Translations under genes and position numbers: made by a program
Shown: positions 54,636 to 63,243 of the stretch, piece after piece
Layout: each line of letters starts with the position of its first letter
Numbering within the stretch: the stretch's first letter is position 1
Origin: Nocardia brevicatena NBRC 12119
Lineage (GTDB): Bacteria; Actinomycetota; Actinomycetes; Mycobacteriales; Mycobacteriaceae
Length of the DNA: 64,000 bases
Assembly (NCBI RefSeq): GCF_000308495.1
Contig: NZ_BAFU01000070.1
Location: forward strand, 248,001-312,000
Direction of reading: 5' to 3'
The notes under the pieces: model-generated
What the model was told of the DNA's origin: nothing
Seen by the model: only the letters and a program-made list of their open reading frames with translations
Database searches by the model: none

Positions 54636-55583
54636 TCAAGCGGCGACCCGGTCCGGCCGGATGGTGTTCATCGGTGGCCGGTCGGCCAGCGAGACCTCCG
54701 TACACCGAGCGGTGAAGACATCCCCTACCACCGGAAACTGGGTCAACGCCGCCCCGGAGTCCCGGACGCCGCTGCGTCCGAGAACGGTGCCCATGATCTG
54801 CCTGCTCATTACGCCCAGATCGGCGAGCGGACGATTGCGGTGGGTACGCACCCCCAGGTTCACCTGGCCGATGGCATCGAGGCCCAGACGATCGTAGGCA
54901 TCGAGCAGCAGTCCGATCTCCACCCCGTAGCCGGGGGCGAACGGTACCGCGGTGAGCAGTTCCCGGGTCCCCGCGTATTCCCCGCCGAGCGGTTGCAGCA
55001 CCACCGACAGCTCCGGACGCAGGGCCGCCAGCAACGGGCGGGCGACCAGCTCGGTGACCCGGCCGCCGCCGTGCGCGTCCAGTCCGGTCCCGTGCCGAAG
55101 CGGTCGGCGATAGTACGCCTTGACCAGATGCATATCGTCGATGGTCAGCAGCGGGCCGAGCAGTTTCGGCACGAAGGCCGGATCCGGGTCGATCAGATCG
55201 GAGTCGACGAAGGCCACCAGGTCACCGCTGGTCACCGCCAGTGAGCGCCACAGCACCTCGCCCTTGCCCGGCACCGGCTCCAGTTCGGGTATCGCCTGCT
55301 CCCGGGTTATCACCTGGGCGCCGGCGGCGCGGGCGCGTTCGGCCGTGGCATCGGTGGAACCGGAGTCCAGCACCACCAATTCATCGACCAGACCGCCGAG
55401 CAGCGGCCGGATACTCGCCACCACCTCGGCGACGGTGTCCTCCTCGTTGAGCGCGGGCAGCACCACCGAGACCGTGCGCCCCGCCTTGGCGGCAACCAGG
55501 TCGACCACCGTCCAGTCCGGTGTGTCCCAGGTATTGGTGGTCGACCACCCGGGGGCCGAATGCTCTGTGTGTAGGAAGCTCAT
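54636..55583 (-). CDS. gpgS: Glucosyl-3-phosphoglycerate synthase
   Basis: A 315-residue GT81 glycosyltransferase that makes glucosyl-3-phosphoglycerate from UDP-glucose and 3-phosphoglycerate, the first step to methylglucose lipopolysaccharide. It shows SVVLPALNEEDTVAEVVASI, LVVLDSGSTDATAERA, the metal site VAFVDSDLIDPDP and the acceptor region LGVRTHRNRPL. ATG 55583 overlaps the folP2 stop (ATGA). Orthologue of Rv1208. It is the last gene of the LOG-LOG-folP2-gpgS operon. Confidence 0.96.
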   Translation of the reverse strand: MSFLHTEHSAPGWSTTNTWDTPDWTVVDLVAAKAGRTVSVVLPALNEEDTVAEVVASIRPLLGGLVDELVVLDSGSTDATAERARAAGAQVITREQAIPELEPVPGKGEVLWRSLAVTSGDLVAFVDSDLIDPDPAFVPKLLGPLLTIDDMHLVKAYYRRPLRHGTGLDAHGGGRVTELVARPLLAALRPELSVVLQPLGGEYAGTRELLTAVPFAPGYGVEIGLLLDAYDRLGLDAIGQVNLGVRTHRNRPLADLGVMSRQIMGTVLGRSGVRDSGAALTQFPVVGDVFTARCTEVSLADRPPMNTIRPDRVAA

Positions 55584-56500
55584 ACCAGACCTCGCAGAGT
55601 TCGTACCGGCGGCCGGATGCCCTGGATCGCGGCGATCATATCCACGACCCGCCGCGTCTCGGCGACCTCGTGCACGCGAAAGACGCGAGCGCCGGCCGCC
55701 GCCGACCACGCAGTTGCCGCCAATGTGCCCTCCAACCGTTCGGAAAGACCGACACCTAATGTCTCTCCGATGAAATCCTTGTTGGAAAGCGCCATCAAGA
55801 CAGGCCATCCGGTGTTTACAAGAACGTCCGCTCCACGCAACAGTTCGAGCCCGTGGTAGGTGTTCTTACCGAAATCGTGCGTCGGATCGATCAGGATCGA
55901 ATCCCGTCGCACCCCGGCCGCCGCGGCCGCCTCCGCCGCCCGCACCAGTGTCTCGGTCACCTCGGTCAGCACATCGGCGTAACGGACCCGATGCGGGCGC
56001 GTCCGAGGCACGGCGCCACCGGTGTGGCTGCAGACAATGCCCGCCCGCGTCTCCGCGGCCACCGGCACCAGCTCCGGGTCGGCGCCCGCCCAGGTGTCGT
56101 TGATCAGGTCCGCGCCCTCGCCCACGGCTGCCCGGGCCACCGCCGCCCGCCAGGTGTCGACACTGATCAACAGTTCGGGGTACTTCTCCCGGATGGCCGC
56201 GACGAACGGCACCACGCGCCGGATCTCCTCCGCGGTATCGACCGTCGCACCGGGCCCGGCCTTCACTCCACCGATATCGACCAGGTCGGCGCCGGAGTCC
56301 ACGGCCCGGGCCACGGCGGCCATGGCGGCCGCGTCGTCGAAGGTGGCGCCCCGGTCGTAGAAGGAGTCGGGAGTGCGGTTCACGATGGCCATGACCAGCG
56401 CGCGATCCGTCGCCACCGGCCGTCCGCACAGTGTCGGCAACGGCCGGACGGGCTCGAACATGGCTTCGACTGTACCGACGGAAGGCTCGCCTCCGGTCAT
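55580..56500 (-). CDS. folP2: Dihydropteroate-synthase homologue FolP2
   Basis: A 306-residue DHPS-fold protein (Rv1207-like). Family motifs are VMAIVNRTPDSFYDRGATFD, GADLVDIGGVKAGPG, LLISVDTWRAAVARAA and INDTWAG. In mycobacteria FolP2 lacks ordinary DHPS activity, so its function beside gpgS is not settled. ATG 56500 is chosen because it overlaps the upstream stop in an ATGA; the conserved MFEPVRP begins 13 codons later. It is translationally coupled on both sides. Confidence 0.93.
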   Translation of the reverse strand: MTGGEPSVGTVEAMFEPVRPLPTLCGRPVATDRALVMAIVNRTPDSFYDRGATFDDAAAMAAVARAVDSGADLVDIGGVKAGPGATVDTAEEIRRVVPFVAAIREKYPELLISVDTWRAAVARAAVGEGADLINDTWAGADPELVPVAAETRAGIVCSHTGGAVPRTRPHRVRYADVLTEVTETLVRAAEAAAAAGVRRDSILIDPTHDFGKNTYHGLELLRGADVLVNTGWPVLMALSNKDFIGETLGVGLSERLEGTLAATAWSAAAGARVFRVHEVAETRRVVDMIAAIQGIRPPVRTLRGLV

Positions 56501-57081
56501 CCGCCCGGGGTGCGCACCGTACCGGCCGCCCGATCCAGGACGGCGAAAGCCGCCGCCGGATCGACGACGACCGTGACCAGATCGAGCGCCTCCCGCGAGA
56601 CGAAACCCCGATCGTGCAGCTGCTCCACCCAGGCGAACAGGCCCTTGTAATGTCCGCCGGGATCGAGCACCACCATCGGCTTGCGGTGCACGCCCAGATA
56701 GCCGCCGGTCCAGGTTTCGAAGAACTCCTCCAAGGTGCCGATACCGCCGGGGAGGGTGAGGAACGCGTCGGCGCGATCCTCCATCACCTGCTTGCGCCGG
56801 CGCATAGTGTCGGTGACGACGAGCTCGTCGGCGTCCACATCGGCCACCTCGCGGTGCACCAGGTGTTTCGGGATCACCCCGATGGTGGTGGCCCCGCCCG
56901 CGCGGGCAGCGGTCGCCACCGCGCCCATCATCGACACATGACCCCCGCCGGACACCAGCCGCCAACCGCGCCGGGCGATCTCCGTGCCGACCCGCGCCGC
57001 CAACTGCAACTGCTCGTGATCGGTGGTGCCCGCCGAACAGTAGACGCACACCGCGAAGGAGGCGTCGGTCCCCGCGCTCAC
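56497..57081 (-). CDS. LOG-family nucleoside 5'-monophosphate phosphoribohydrolase (Rv1205-like)
   Basis: A 194-residue LOG protein, which releases the base from cytokinin-type or other nucleoside 5'-monophosphates. It starts with the family segment FAVCVYCSAG, then LVSGGGHVSMMGAVA and the catalytic LPGGIGTLEEFFETWTGGYL. Rv1205 of M. tuberculosis produces cytokinins. GTG 57081 overlaps the stop of the upstream LOG paralogue, and its own stop overlaps folP2. Confidence 0.93.
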   Translation of the reverse strand: MSAGTDASFAVCVYCSAGTTDHEQLQLAARVGTEIARRGWRLVSGGGHVSMMGAVATAARAGGATTIGVIPKHLVHREVADVDADELVVTDTMRRRKQVMEDRADAFLTLPGGIGTLEEFFETWTGGYLGVHRKPMVVLDPGGHYKGLFAWVEQLHDRGFVSREALDLVTVVVDPAAAFAVLDRAAGTVRTPGG

Positions 57082-58046
57082 CACTCGTCCTCCGTGCCGA
57101 TCGTTTCCAGCGTGTTCCGTTCGGCCGCTGCCTGCTCGATGATCCGCACCACATCCTCCACACTGTCGGTGAGATGGAGGAGATCCATATCGAGCCCGCC
57201 GATCTTGCCCGAACTCAGCAGCGAATCCCGAATCCAGTCGACCAGACCCGCCCAGTACCGGGTGCCGAACAGGATGATCGGGAAACGGGTGATCTTGCGC
57301 GTCTGCACCAGTGTAAGGGCCTCGAACATCTCGTCCAGGGTGCCGTAACCACCCGGCAGACAGATGAACGCCTGCGAATACTTCAAGAACATCGTCTTGC
57401 GGACGAAGAAGTAGCGGAAGTTGATCCCCAGATCGACCCATTCGTTCAGGCTGTGCTCGAACGGCAACTCGATCCCGAGCCCGATCGAGAAACCACCCGC
57501 CTCCGACGCACCCCGATTGGCTGCCTCCATGGCACCCGGCCCGCCACCGGTGATCACGGCGAAACCGGCCCTCGCCAGCGCCGCGCCGATGGCCCGGGCG
57601 GCCTGATACTCCGGATGGTCGACCGGGGTACGGGCGGAACCGAAAACACTCACCGCATGCGGAACCTCGGCCAACGCCCCGAAACCCTCGACGAATTCCG
57701 CCTGGATACGCAACACCCGCCACGGATCGGTATGCACCCAGTCGCTGTCGTCGCGCCGATCCAGCAGATGCTGGTCGGCCGTATCGCCCCCCGCGGGCTT
57801 GCGCGCACGGCGAAGCATGATGGGTCCGCGGAATCTGGCTGACACCCTCGGTTTACCCGAGATCTCTGGATCGGCTGCATCGGTGGACATGAACGCAACG
57901 CTACTGTGTCGGGCCGGGTGATCCGCTCCACGGCCGGGGTGCTCGGCCGTCGAGGAAGGCGCCTCCTCGGCGTTCGGCCGGCCTGAATCTTCACCCGAGT
58001 CCTCCGGCCACACCATGCCCTCTTCTACGCCGCGATCGTGAGACAC
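57078..58046 (-). CDS. Second LOG-family protein (TIGR00730)
   Basis: A 322-residue LOG-family protein of the longer group. After a disordered N-terminal extension of about 110 residues come SVFGSARTPVDHPEYQAARA, the nucleotide site FAVITGGGPGAMEAANRGAS and the catalytic CLPGGYGTLDEMFEALTLVQ. It is a paralogue, not a close duplicate, of the 194-residue LOG protein that follows it. The extension may be an annotation artefact; an internal ATG at MSTDAADPE would shorten it by 52 residues. Confidence 0.9.
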   Translation of the reverse strand: MSHDRGVEEGMVWPEDSGEDSGRPNAEEAPSSTAEHPGRGADHPARHSSVAFMSTDAADPEISGKPRVSARFRGPIMLRRARKPAGGDTADQHLLDRRDDSDWVHTDPWRVLRIQAEFVEGFGALAEVPHAVSVFGSARTPVDHPEYQAARAIGAALARAGFAVITGGGPGAMEAANRGASEAGGFSIGLGIELPFEHSLNEWVDLGINFRYFFVRKTMFLKYSQAFICLPGGYGTLDEMFEALTLVQTRKITRFPIILFGTRYWAGLVDWIRDSLLSSGKIGGLDMDLLHLTDSVEDVVRIIEQAAAERNTLETIGTEDEW

Positions 58047-58083
58047 TGACCCCTCGGACGATCCGAATGTACGGGAGGGTTCG

Positions 58084-58392
58084 TTGTTCGCGCTTGTGGT
58101 GAGGTTCGAACTGAAAGACGCCGTGGCCGCCGAAGCGTTCGATCAGCTCGTGGAAGAGACCGCCCAGGGCATAGCAGAACACGAACCCGGCACCCTGGTA
58201 TACGCCACACACACCATCGAAGACGCGCCACTCTCGCGTGTGTTCTACGAGGTCTATCGTGACCGGGAAGCATTCGAGGAGCACGAACGGCAGGCACACA
58301 CCCGTCGATTCCTCGACCAACGCAGCAACTACGTCGCCGACTTTCGGGTCGAGTTCCTTACCCCGGCAACGGCCAAGGGGCTTCCCGGCTGA
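58084..58392 (+). CDS. Antibiotic-biosynthesis-monooxygenase (ABM) domain protein
   Basis: A 102-residue dimeric alpha/beta-barrel protein: FALVVRFELKDAVAAEAFDQ, EHEPGTLVYATHTIE and RVFYEVYRDREAFEEHERQA. Members include quinol monooxygenases and heme-degrading relatives, and many are uncharacterised. It begins with TTG 58084 after GGGAGGG and is divergent from the LOG operon, 38 bp from its start. Confidence 0.88.
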   Translation: MFALVVRFELKDAVAAEAFDQLVEETAQGIAEHEPGTLVYATHTIEDAPLSRVFYEVYRDREAFEEHERQAHTRRFLDQRSNYVADFRVEFLTPATAKGLPG

Positions 58393-58393
58393 A

Positions 58394-58790
58394 TCACAGC
58401 CGGTCGGTTATGCCGCACCACACGGCAAAACCGTGCACAGTGTCAACCTTGCGGGTTTCCGCACGCGCCGGCGCCCGCACGGTTTCGTGCACCATCGGGT
58501 TGTAGCGGGTCTGCGCCGGGGCGATCGTTTTCGCTTCGTACAACGCCTCCCATGCCCGCAGCCGGTTTCCTTGCAGTAGATACGCGCGGGACAGCTCGAT
58601 GTAGTGATGGCCGGCACGTTCCTTCGGGCCCTGCCGGGATATCGATGGAACGAAGCATTGCGACAGCAGGCGCAGACCCGCTCGACAGCTCGACTCGCCC
58701 GAGGCCAGGATCCGACCAGCTCCCGCACCACGGTTTGCGAGCGGACGTAGTGAGGCGCGATGCGCTCGGCGTGCAGCGGCGTTGTGTCGC
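58394..58790 (-). pseudogene. Decayed C-termini of XRE/TPR regulators, two tandem pieces
   Basis: On the minus strand, one frame encodes GDTTPLHAERIAPHYVRSQ and TVVRELVGSWPRA. A second encodes HHYIELSRAYLLQGNRLRA and WEALYEAKTIAPAQTRYNP MVHETVRA up to TGA 58394-58396. Both pieces look like the same C-terminal end of TPR-type XRE regulators, so two regulator relics lie in tandem. No start or HTH domain remains. The intact XRE/TPR gene is 550 bp away. Confidence 0.65.
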
Positions 58791-58793
58791 CCC

Positions 58794-58799
58794 TATCGT
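58794..58799 (+). promoter_or_regulatory. -10 hexamer (TATCGT), leaderless GNAT gene
   Basis: TATCGT, six nucleotides, then ATG 58806, without a ribosome site. Confidence 0.5.
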
Positions 58800-58805
58800 C
58801 GGATC

Positions 58806-59366
58806 ATGCACAAGGACGTCTCGGTGCGGGTTGGAACCGCAGCTGATGCCTGGCAATACTTCGACGCCATCTGCGCGCTATATGACAGGACGTTCTCGGC
58901 GCCGCCGTTTATCTGGCCGGACAACGAAGCCGCGCGGCATCGGCGAATGCTCAACGACATGATCGACTCGCCGGGCTTCGGCATTGCACTTGCGGTGTCC
59001 GATCAGGACTCGCTGATCGGATTCGTCTATGGGTCTACGCTTTCGCCGGACGCCGGATGGTGGGACGGCTTCCGACAGCCGGTGCCCGCGGAGGTGATAT
59101 GCGAATGGCCGGGAAGGACATTCGCCGTGATCGATCTTGCGGTTGAAGCGTCCAATAGGCGGCGAGGCATCGGCCGTCGTCTATTGGACACGCTGCTCGA
59201 CAGTCGCCCGGAACAGCGCGCAACGCTGGCCGTGCAGCCCCAAGCCGACGGCTCACACGCGTTCTATCACGCGATCGGTGGGTGGCGCCTGGTCGGGCGA
59301 CAGGACACCCCAGCGTTCGTGTCTCCAGAATTCGATATCTATATCCGAGAGTTGAAAAGCCCATAG
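58806..59366 (+). CDS. GNAT-family N-acetyltransferase
   Basis: A 186-residue acetyltransferase. Motif A is FAVIDLAVEASNRRRGIGRR followed by LLDTLLDS, with the acetyl-CoA loop RRRGIG. Motif B is ADGSHAFYHAIGGWRLVGRQ. ATG 58806 is chosen on the basis of the leaderless -10; an upstream start at 58782 lacks signals. Its last 28 nt overlap the 3' end of the convergent XRE gene. Substrate unknown. Confidence 0.88.
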   Translation: MHKDVSVRVGTAADAWQYFDAICALYDRTFSAPPFIWPDNEAARHRRMLNDMIDSPGFGIALAVSDQDSLIGFVYGSTLSPDAGWWDGFRQPVPAEVICEWPGRTFAVIDLAVEASNRRRGIGRRLLDTLLDSRPEQRATLAVQPQADGSHAFYHAIGGWRLVGRQDTPAFVSPEFDIYIRELKSP

Positions 59367-60685
59367 TCGGCCAACGACTGGTCGAGCTCACGGACGCACA
59401 GAGCCCCGGACCACGGGTCCAGACCGGATCGCGCCTCGCAGATGATGCTCAGCAGACGATCCGAACGACATGACGCTGCCAACCCGGCCGCGCTGCCGAT
59501 CGCCTGCGTCGCTCCATCGATTTCCCGTGCCTCGATGTGAGCACGGGCGAGATCGACATAGGCCAAGGCCCGATTGCGGATGAAACTGCCATCGATCAAT
59601 GCAAGTGATGACTCCGCCGCCTGCTGGGCATTGTCTGCGCGCCCGAGCCGGTACATGCAGTCGCTGCGGAACGACAGCAACAACCCGGGGCTATGGAAGT
59701 AGGCGACAGAATTTTCCTCCGTCGGAATGTCATGCAGAGTGCCATCAGCGACATCGAGCGCGGCCAGGCACGCGCCCTGCTGGCCCGCACTCGCGTACGC
59801 AAACGCCGCCATGGCAGCGGCATATGACCGCAGACGTCCGTCATCCACGGACCGCGCCCAGTTCTGCGCGGCCACTGCATGGTCGATACCGGTCCGGGGT
59901 GCCCCTCTCCAGGTCGCGAGGTAACTCAGATTGCACAGCACCAAGGTCACCAGCGCGTCATTGCCCGCTTCATGAGCAGATTCGCGGGCATCCTCGTAAC
60001 TGGCGTTCGCGGCGCCGAAGTCACGCAGATCGAACTGCATCCACCCGGCGAGTTGCGCGAGCTTACTGCGGATCGTCAACAACCGCGGCTTCAGTCGATC
60101 CGGTGCCTGCTCGAGTACCGCGGAGGCGATGGCCCGTTGAGTGATCACCATGGGCAGAACGGCATGGGGACCGTACAGGTCGTTCTGTGCCAACGCTATG
60201 TCAAACGCATCCTCGATGTGTCCGATGGTGGCATCGTTGATGCGTTCGGGACGAATCAGCACATCACCGAACTGCTGTCGCTCGTCCGTATCCAGGCCGG
60301 CCAGCATTGCGGCAATGGCAGGCAGCCCACCTGCAACGCCACCGAATATATGGAGCAATTCCCTTCGGTTCATCTCGACCCACGCTCGCAGTTCGGCATC
60401 CAACGGAGAGTGTAGGCCCCCCGATCGGGGCACGGCAGCAGTTACCGACAGCTCAGACGACGGCCTGGCGCCGTAAAACCGACGCGTCTGCTCCGGACGC
60501 AACCCATCCAGCAGCGTATCCATCACATCCGCAGACCGCGGGCTCAATAGGGCCGTCTCGCCTTGCTGCTCCCATTTTCCGATCGTGCGCACCCCCCGGT
60601 TGCATACCGCCGCAAACTCCTCCTGTGTCAGCCGCATCGCATCGCGCAGCGCACGAACGTCGGCCCCCGTCCATTGCTCGATCAC
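59339..60685 (-). CDS. XRE-family regulator with TPR-like C-terminus
   Basis: A 448-residue regulator. Residues 7-35 form the XRE HTH (DVRALRDAMRLTQEEFAAVC, GVRTIGKWEQQG). A linker and a long alpha-helical region with TPR-like repeats follow (AIASAVLEQAPDRLKPRLLT, FGAANASYEDARESAHEAGN, AQQAAESSLALIDGSFIRNR). Such actinomycete regulators are thought to sense small ligands or peptides through the TPR part. It starts at GTG 60685 and is divergent from the four-gene micro-operon, with direct repeats in the gap. Confidence 0.9.
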   Translation of the reverse strand: MIEQWTGADVRALRDAMRLTQEEFAAVCNRGVRTIGKWEQQGETALLSPRSADVMDTLLDGLRPEQTRRFYGARPSSELSVTAAVPRSGGLHSPLDAELRAWVEMNRRELLHIFGGVAGGLPAIAAMLAGLDTDERQQFGDVLIRPERINDATIGHIEDAFDIALAQNDLYGPHAVLPMVITQRAIASAVLEQAPDRLKPRLLTIRSKLAQLAGWMQFDLRDFGAANASYEDARESAHEAGNDALVTLVLCNLSYLATWRGAPRTGIDHAVAAQNWARSVDDGRLRSYAAAMAAFAYASAGQQGACLAALDVADGTLHDIPTEENSVAYFHSPGLLLSFRSDCMYRLGRADNAQQAAESSLALIDGSFIRNRALAYVDLARAHIEAREIDGATQAIGSAAGLAASCRSDRLLSIICEARSGLDPWSGALCVRELDQSLADYGLFNSRI

Positions 60686-60733
60686 CTTTGCCCCTCAACT
60701 CGGCGCGTCGAATACCGACAGAGTAGGACCAAA

Positions 60734-60752
60734 GTGCCTGTCACGTACCTGT
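60734..60752. promoter_or_regulatory. Direct repeats GTGCCTGT / GTACCTGT in the XRE gap
   Basis: GTGCCTGT (60734-60741) and GTACCTGT (60745-60752) are offset by 11 bp, about one helical turn. They lie about 50 bp before the XRE GTG and 120 bp before the micro-operon, as expected for a shared operator. Confidence 0.5.
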
Positions 60753-60874
60753 ATTCACCATCGCCGGCAACCGATCCTGGATGTGGCCCCCGATGGCCGA
60801 TGGGTGCCGTGCCTCTCACCGACCCCGCGCCGTCAAGCCACTACACAACACACCCACAACACACCGAGGTCTCC

Positions 60875-61096
60875 ATGACAGAGATCCAAGACCCGGTCGC
60901 CGAGATGCGGTCGGGCATATGGGCGCCGAATTGGCCGCATGAAGCACCAGAGGTCCCGTTCAACCGGTTCGAGGCCCACGCGGCCATGCAGGCCCATATC
61001 GACTGCGATGTCCTGGCCTGCGCACGCAAACGCGCCGCTTGGCGAACCCTCGTCGATATGGGCGAGATCGTCCCGGATACCGGGAGGATGCGATGA
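60875..61096 (+). CDS. Micro-operon gene 1, unknown 73-residue protein
   Basis: A 73-residue protein with no family I recognise. It contains EMRSGIWAPNWPHEAPEVPF, then FEAHAAMQAHIDCDVLACAR and a basic KRAAWRTLVDMGEIVPD end. The Cys-x6-Ala-Cys and His residues might bind metal but no standard motif is complete. ATG 60875 has a short GAGG at 8 nt. Its stop overlaps the next ATG (ATGA). It is divergent from the XRE/TPR regulator. Confidence 0.65.
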   Translation: MTEIQDPVAEMRSGIWAPNWPHEAPEVPFNRFEAHAAMQAHIDCDVLACARKRAAWRTLVDMGEIVPDTGRMR

Positions 61097-61266
61097 TCGC
61101 CGCGGCCTCCGCCGATCTGGTCAACCGGTGGCGGATGGAGAAGTGCCACGACCACATCGCCCCGGCCGGTATCGAGCACGCGCGGTTTCTGCTGTCCTTC
61201 CACGCCGGACACGGCTGCTGCCGCTTTCTCGACGGTCTCGCCTACACGTCGGCGGTGATGGAATGA
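61093..61266 (+). CDS. Micro-operon gene 2, unknown 57-residue protein
   Basis: A 57-residue protein with no recognised family. It runs IAAASADLVNRWRMEKCHDH, IAPAGIEHARFLLSFHAGHG, then CCRFLDGLAYTSAVME. The His/Cys-rich middle (KCHDH, FHAGHGCC) is notable. Both ends overlap neighbours by ATGA, so it is translated only if the upstream gene is. Coding status is inferred from this tight coupling. Confidence 0.6.
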   Translation: MIAAASADLVNRWRMEKCHDHIAPAGIEHARFLLSFHAGHGCCRFLDGLAYTSAVME

Positions 61267-61412
61267 CACTGCCCCAACGATTCCCACTCGACGAGCAGGT
61301 CATGGGCCGCGTGTCGTTCCTGCCGTATGTGCCGCACACCGTCATCCTGGCCCGTGTCATCGACCATCTGCGCGCCCTGGACAACACTTCCGACCCGTTG
61401 GAGGCCCGGTGA
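61263..61412 (+). CDS. Micro-operon gene 3, unknown 49-residue protein
   Basis: A 49-residue protein: TLPQRFPLDEQVMGRVSFLP, YVPHTVILARVIDHLRALDN, TSDPLEAR. It has no recognised domain. The start ATG 61263 overlaps the preceding stop and its TGA (61410-61412) overlaps the GTG of the last gene. It is too short for a confident call alone, but the four-way coupling is unlikely to be chance. Confidence 0.55.
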   Translation: MTLPQRFPLDEQVMGRVSFLPYVPHTVILARVIDHLRALDNTSDPLEAR

Positions 61413-61780
61413 TCGACGACGACCGCGCACCGGCCGTCGCCTACCTGCGCACCGACTTGTGTGGTCGCGGCCAGGAGTGGGACGAGCGGCGCATGGAAAA
61501 GAAGGCCCAGCGCCTAGGTTACGAGTTGTGCGCCACGATCCGCGTCGACAGCGGCGAGACCGCCCGGCTGTCGCTGCTACTCGCCACGATCCGCCACTAC
61601 AGGGCCGAGGCCGTGTTCGTCACCACCATCGACCATCTGGACGGGCAACTGGATCGGATCGTGCGTGTTGCCGACGTGATCGACCTACACGGCGGATGTT
61701 TTGCGCGCCGGTCCTCTATCGCCGAACTCATGGGCGCCGATGCCCCAGAGCAACACCACGACGTGAATGGGAGTGCATAG
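61409..61780 (+). CDS. Micro-operon gene 4, serine-recombinase-fold-like protein lacking the catalytic Ser
   Basis: A 123-residue protein whose layout resembles the N-terminal domain of resolvases: AVAYLRTDLCGRGQEWDERR, KKAQRLGYELCATIRVD, RAEAVFVTTIDHLDGQLDRI. The resolvase YxRxS motif reads YLRTD, so the nucleophilic Ser is Asp, and no DNA-binding domain follows. It is probably not a recombinase. GTG 61409 overlaps the preceding stop (GTGA). It ends 31 bp before the convergent dapE stop. Confidence 0.65.
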   Translation: MIDDDRAPAVAYLRTDLCGRGQEWDERRMEKKAQRLGYELCATIRVDSGETARLSLLLATIRHYRAEAVFVTTIDHLDGQLDRIVRVADVIDLHGGCFARRSSIAELMGADAPEQHHDVNGSA

Positions 61781-61811
61781 GTGGCGGATTCGGTGGGGAG
61801 GCGACAGGAGA

Positions 61812-62912
61812 TCAGAGCGCGGTGTCGGTCAGGTAGTCGCGGAGCATGGCCGTGACGGCGGTGATCTGGGTGAGGGGGACGTGTTCGTCGCGTTTGTGGG
61901 CGAGGTTCGGGTCGCCCGGGCCGAAGTTGACGGCCGGGATACCGCGGGCCGCGAACCGGGAGACATCCGTCCAACCGTATTTGGCGCGGACACCGGCCGA
62001 ACCGTGGGCGCGTACGGCCGTGACGAGGCGTTGCGCGGCGGGTGCGGTCAGGCCGGGGAGGGCTCCGGGGGCGGAGTCGGTGACCTCGAAATCCACCTCG
62101 AGACCGGCGAATACCTCGCGGACGTGTTCGACGGCCTGGTCCACCGACCGGTCGGGGGCGAAACGGAAGTTCACCTCCACCTCGGCGATATCGGGCACCA
62201 CATTGCCCGCCACCCCGCCGCCGACCCGGATCGCGGACAGCCCCTCCCGGTACTCGCATCCGTCGATATCGACCCGCCGGGCCTCGTACTCCGATAGCCG
62301 GCGCAGAATCGGGGCCAACCGGTGGATCGCGTTGTCACCCAGCCAGGACCGTGCCGAATGCGCCCGCACTCCGGCGGTGCGCAGACGGACCCGCAGGGTG
62401 CCCTGGCAGCCGGCCTCGATCCAGCCGCCGGAGGGTTCTCCGAGGATCGCCAGGTCACCGTCGAGCCAGTACGGTAGCTCGCGTTCGATGGCGGCCAGGC
62501 CGTTGAACTCGGCCGCGATCTCCTCGCAGTCGTAGAAGATCAGGGTGAGATCGTGTGCCGGTTCGGCGATGGTCGCGGCTAGGTGCAGGAAGACCGCGTC
62601 GCCGGATTTCATATCGACCGTGCCACAGCCGTAGAGCACCTCGGCGCCGTTCTCGACGGTGCGGCGGCTCGGCACATTGTCCGCGATCGGCACGGTGTCC
62701 AGATGCCCGGCCAATACGACCCGGGTCGGCAGCCCGCGGTCGGTGCGCGCGAGCACCACATTGCCGTGCCGCAGCACCTCGAAACCGGTGGTCTGCGTCC
62801 GCAGCGCGGTTTCCACGGCATCGGTGATCGCGGCCTCGTCCCGGGAAACGCTCGGAATATCCACGAGGGCGGCGGTCAGCGCGATCGGATCGGCACGCAG
62901 GTCGAGGGTCAC
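61812..62912 (-). CDS. dapE: Succinyl-diaminopimelate desuccinylase
   Basis: A 366-residue M20 metallopeptidase of the lysine/diaminopimelate pathway, converting N-succinyl-LL-DAP to LL-DAP for peptidoglycan. It has [17 protein letters not shown] (metal His and the catalytic-site Asp), [28 protein letters not shown] (catalytic Glu) and [23 protein letters not shown] 62912 is chosen because the family N-terminus begins there and TACGCT lies 8 nt upstream on the minus strand. Orthologue of Rv1202. Confidence 0.95.
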   Translation of the reverse strand: MTLDLRADPIALTAALVDIPSVSRDEAAITDAVETALRTQTTGFEVLRHGNVVLARTDRGLPTRVVLAGHLDTVPIADNVPSRRTVENGAEVLYGCGTVDMKSGDAVFLHLAATIAEPAHDLTLIFYDCEEIAAEFNGLAAIERELPYWLDGDLAILGEPSGGWIEAGCQGTLRVRLRTAGVRAHSARSWLGDNAIHRLAPILRRLSEYEARRVDIDGCEYREGLSAIRVGGGVAGNVVPDIAEVEVNFRFAPDRSVDQAVEHVREVFAGLEVDFEVTDSAPGALPGLTAPAAQRLVTAVRAHGSAGVRAKYGWTDVSRFAARGIPAVNFGPGDPNLAHKRDEHVPLTQITAVTAMLRDYLTDTAL

Positions 62913-63243
62913 GGAATACGAGCGTAGGCGTCCGCCCCACCGCGACACCGTCCGGCACCCACGCGACCGCGTCTCTCGCACGCCCGCCGCGGCCCGGGAC
63001 CGTCGGACCGATTACGCCCAGCGGTGCCGTACGCATAAAACTCCGGACCGCGCACACGCGCTCCTCGAGGAGACGCGGCGGATACCGTTCGAGGCCGGCG
63101 ATCCCGCCAACTGTTCGGGGGGCCGGGAACATTCGCGAGAAAAAGACGACGGCCACCTGGTGCGGCGCCCGAGCCGGGGCGTCGCGAACCAGATGGCCGC
63201 CGGACCGATCGCCGCCAACCCGACAGGCGATCGATCCGAGAAC
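62913..63243. other. Non-coding gap upstream of dapE
   Basis: About 330 bp with no gene that I can support. It must hold the dapE promoter; TACGCT on the minus strand at 62926-62921 is a candidate -10, 8 nt before GTG 62912. The rest shows no repeat or hairpin until the terminator at 63244. Confidence 0.5.

Noticed and set aside
61409-61780. Active serine resolvase/integrase
   Set aside because: The nucleophilic Ser position reads Asp, there is no DNA-binding domain, and no attachment sites or mobile genes are visible.
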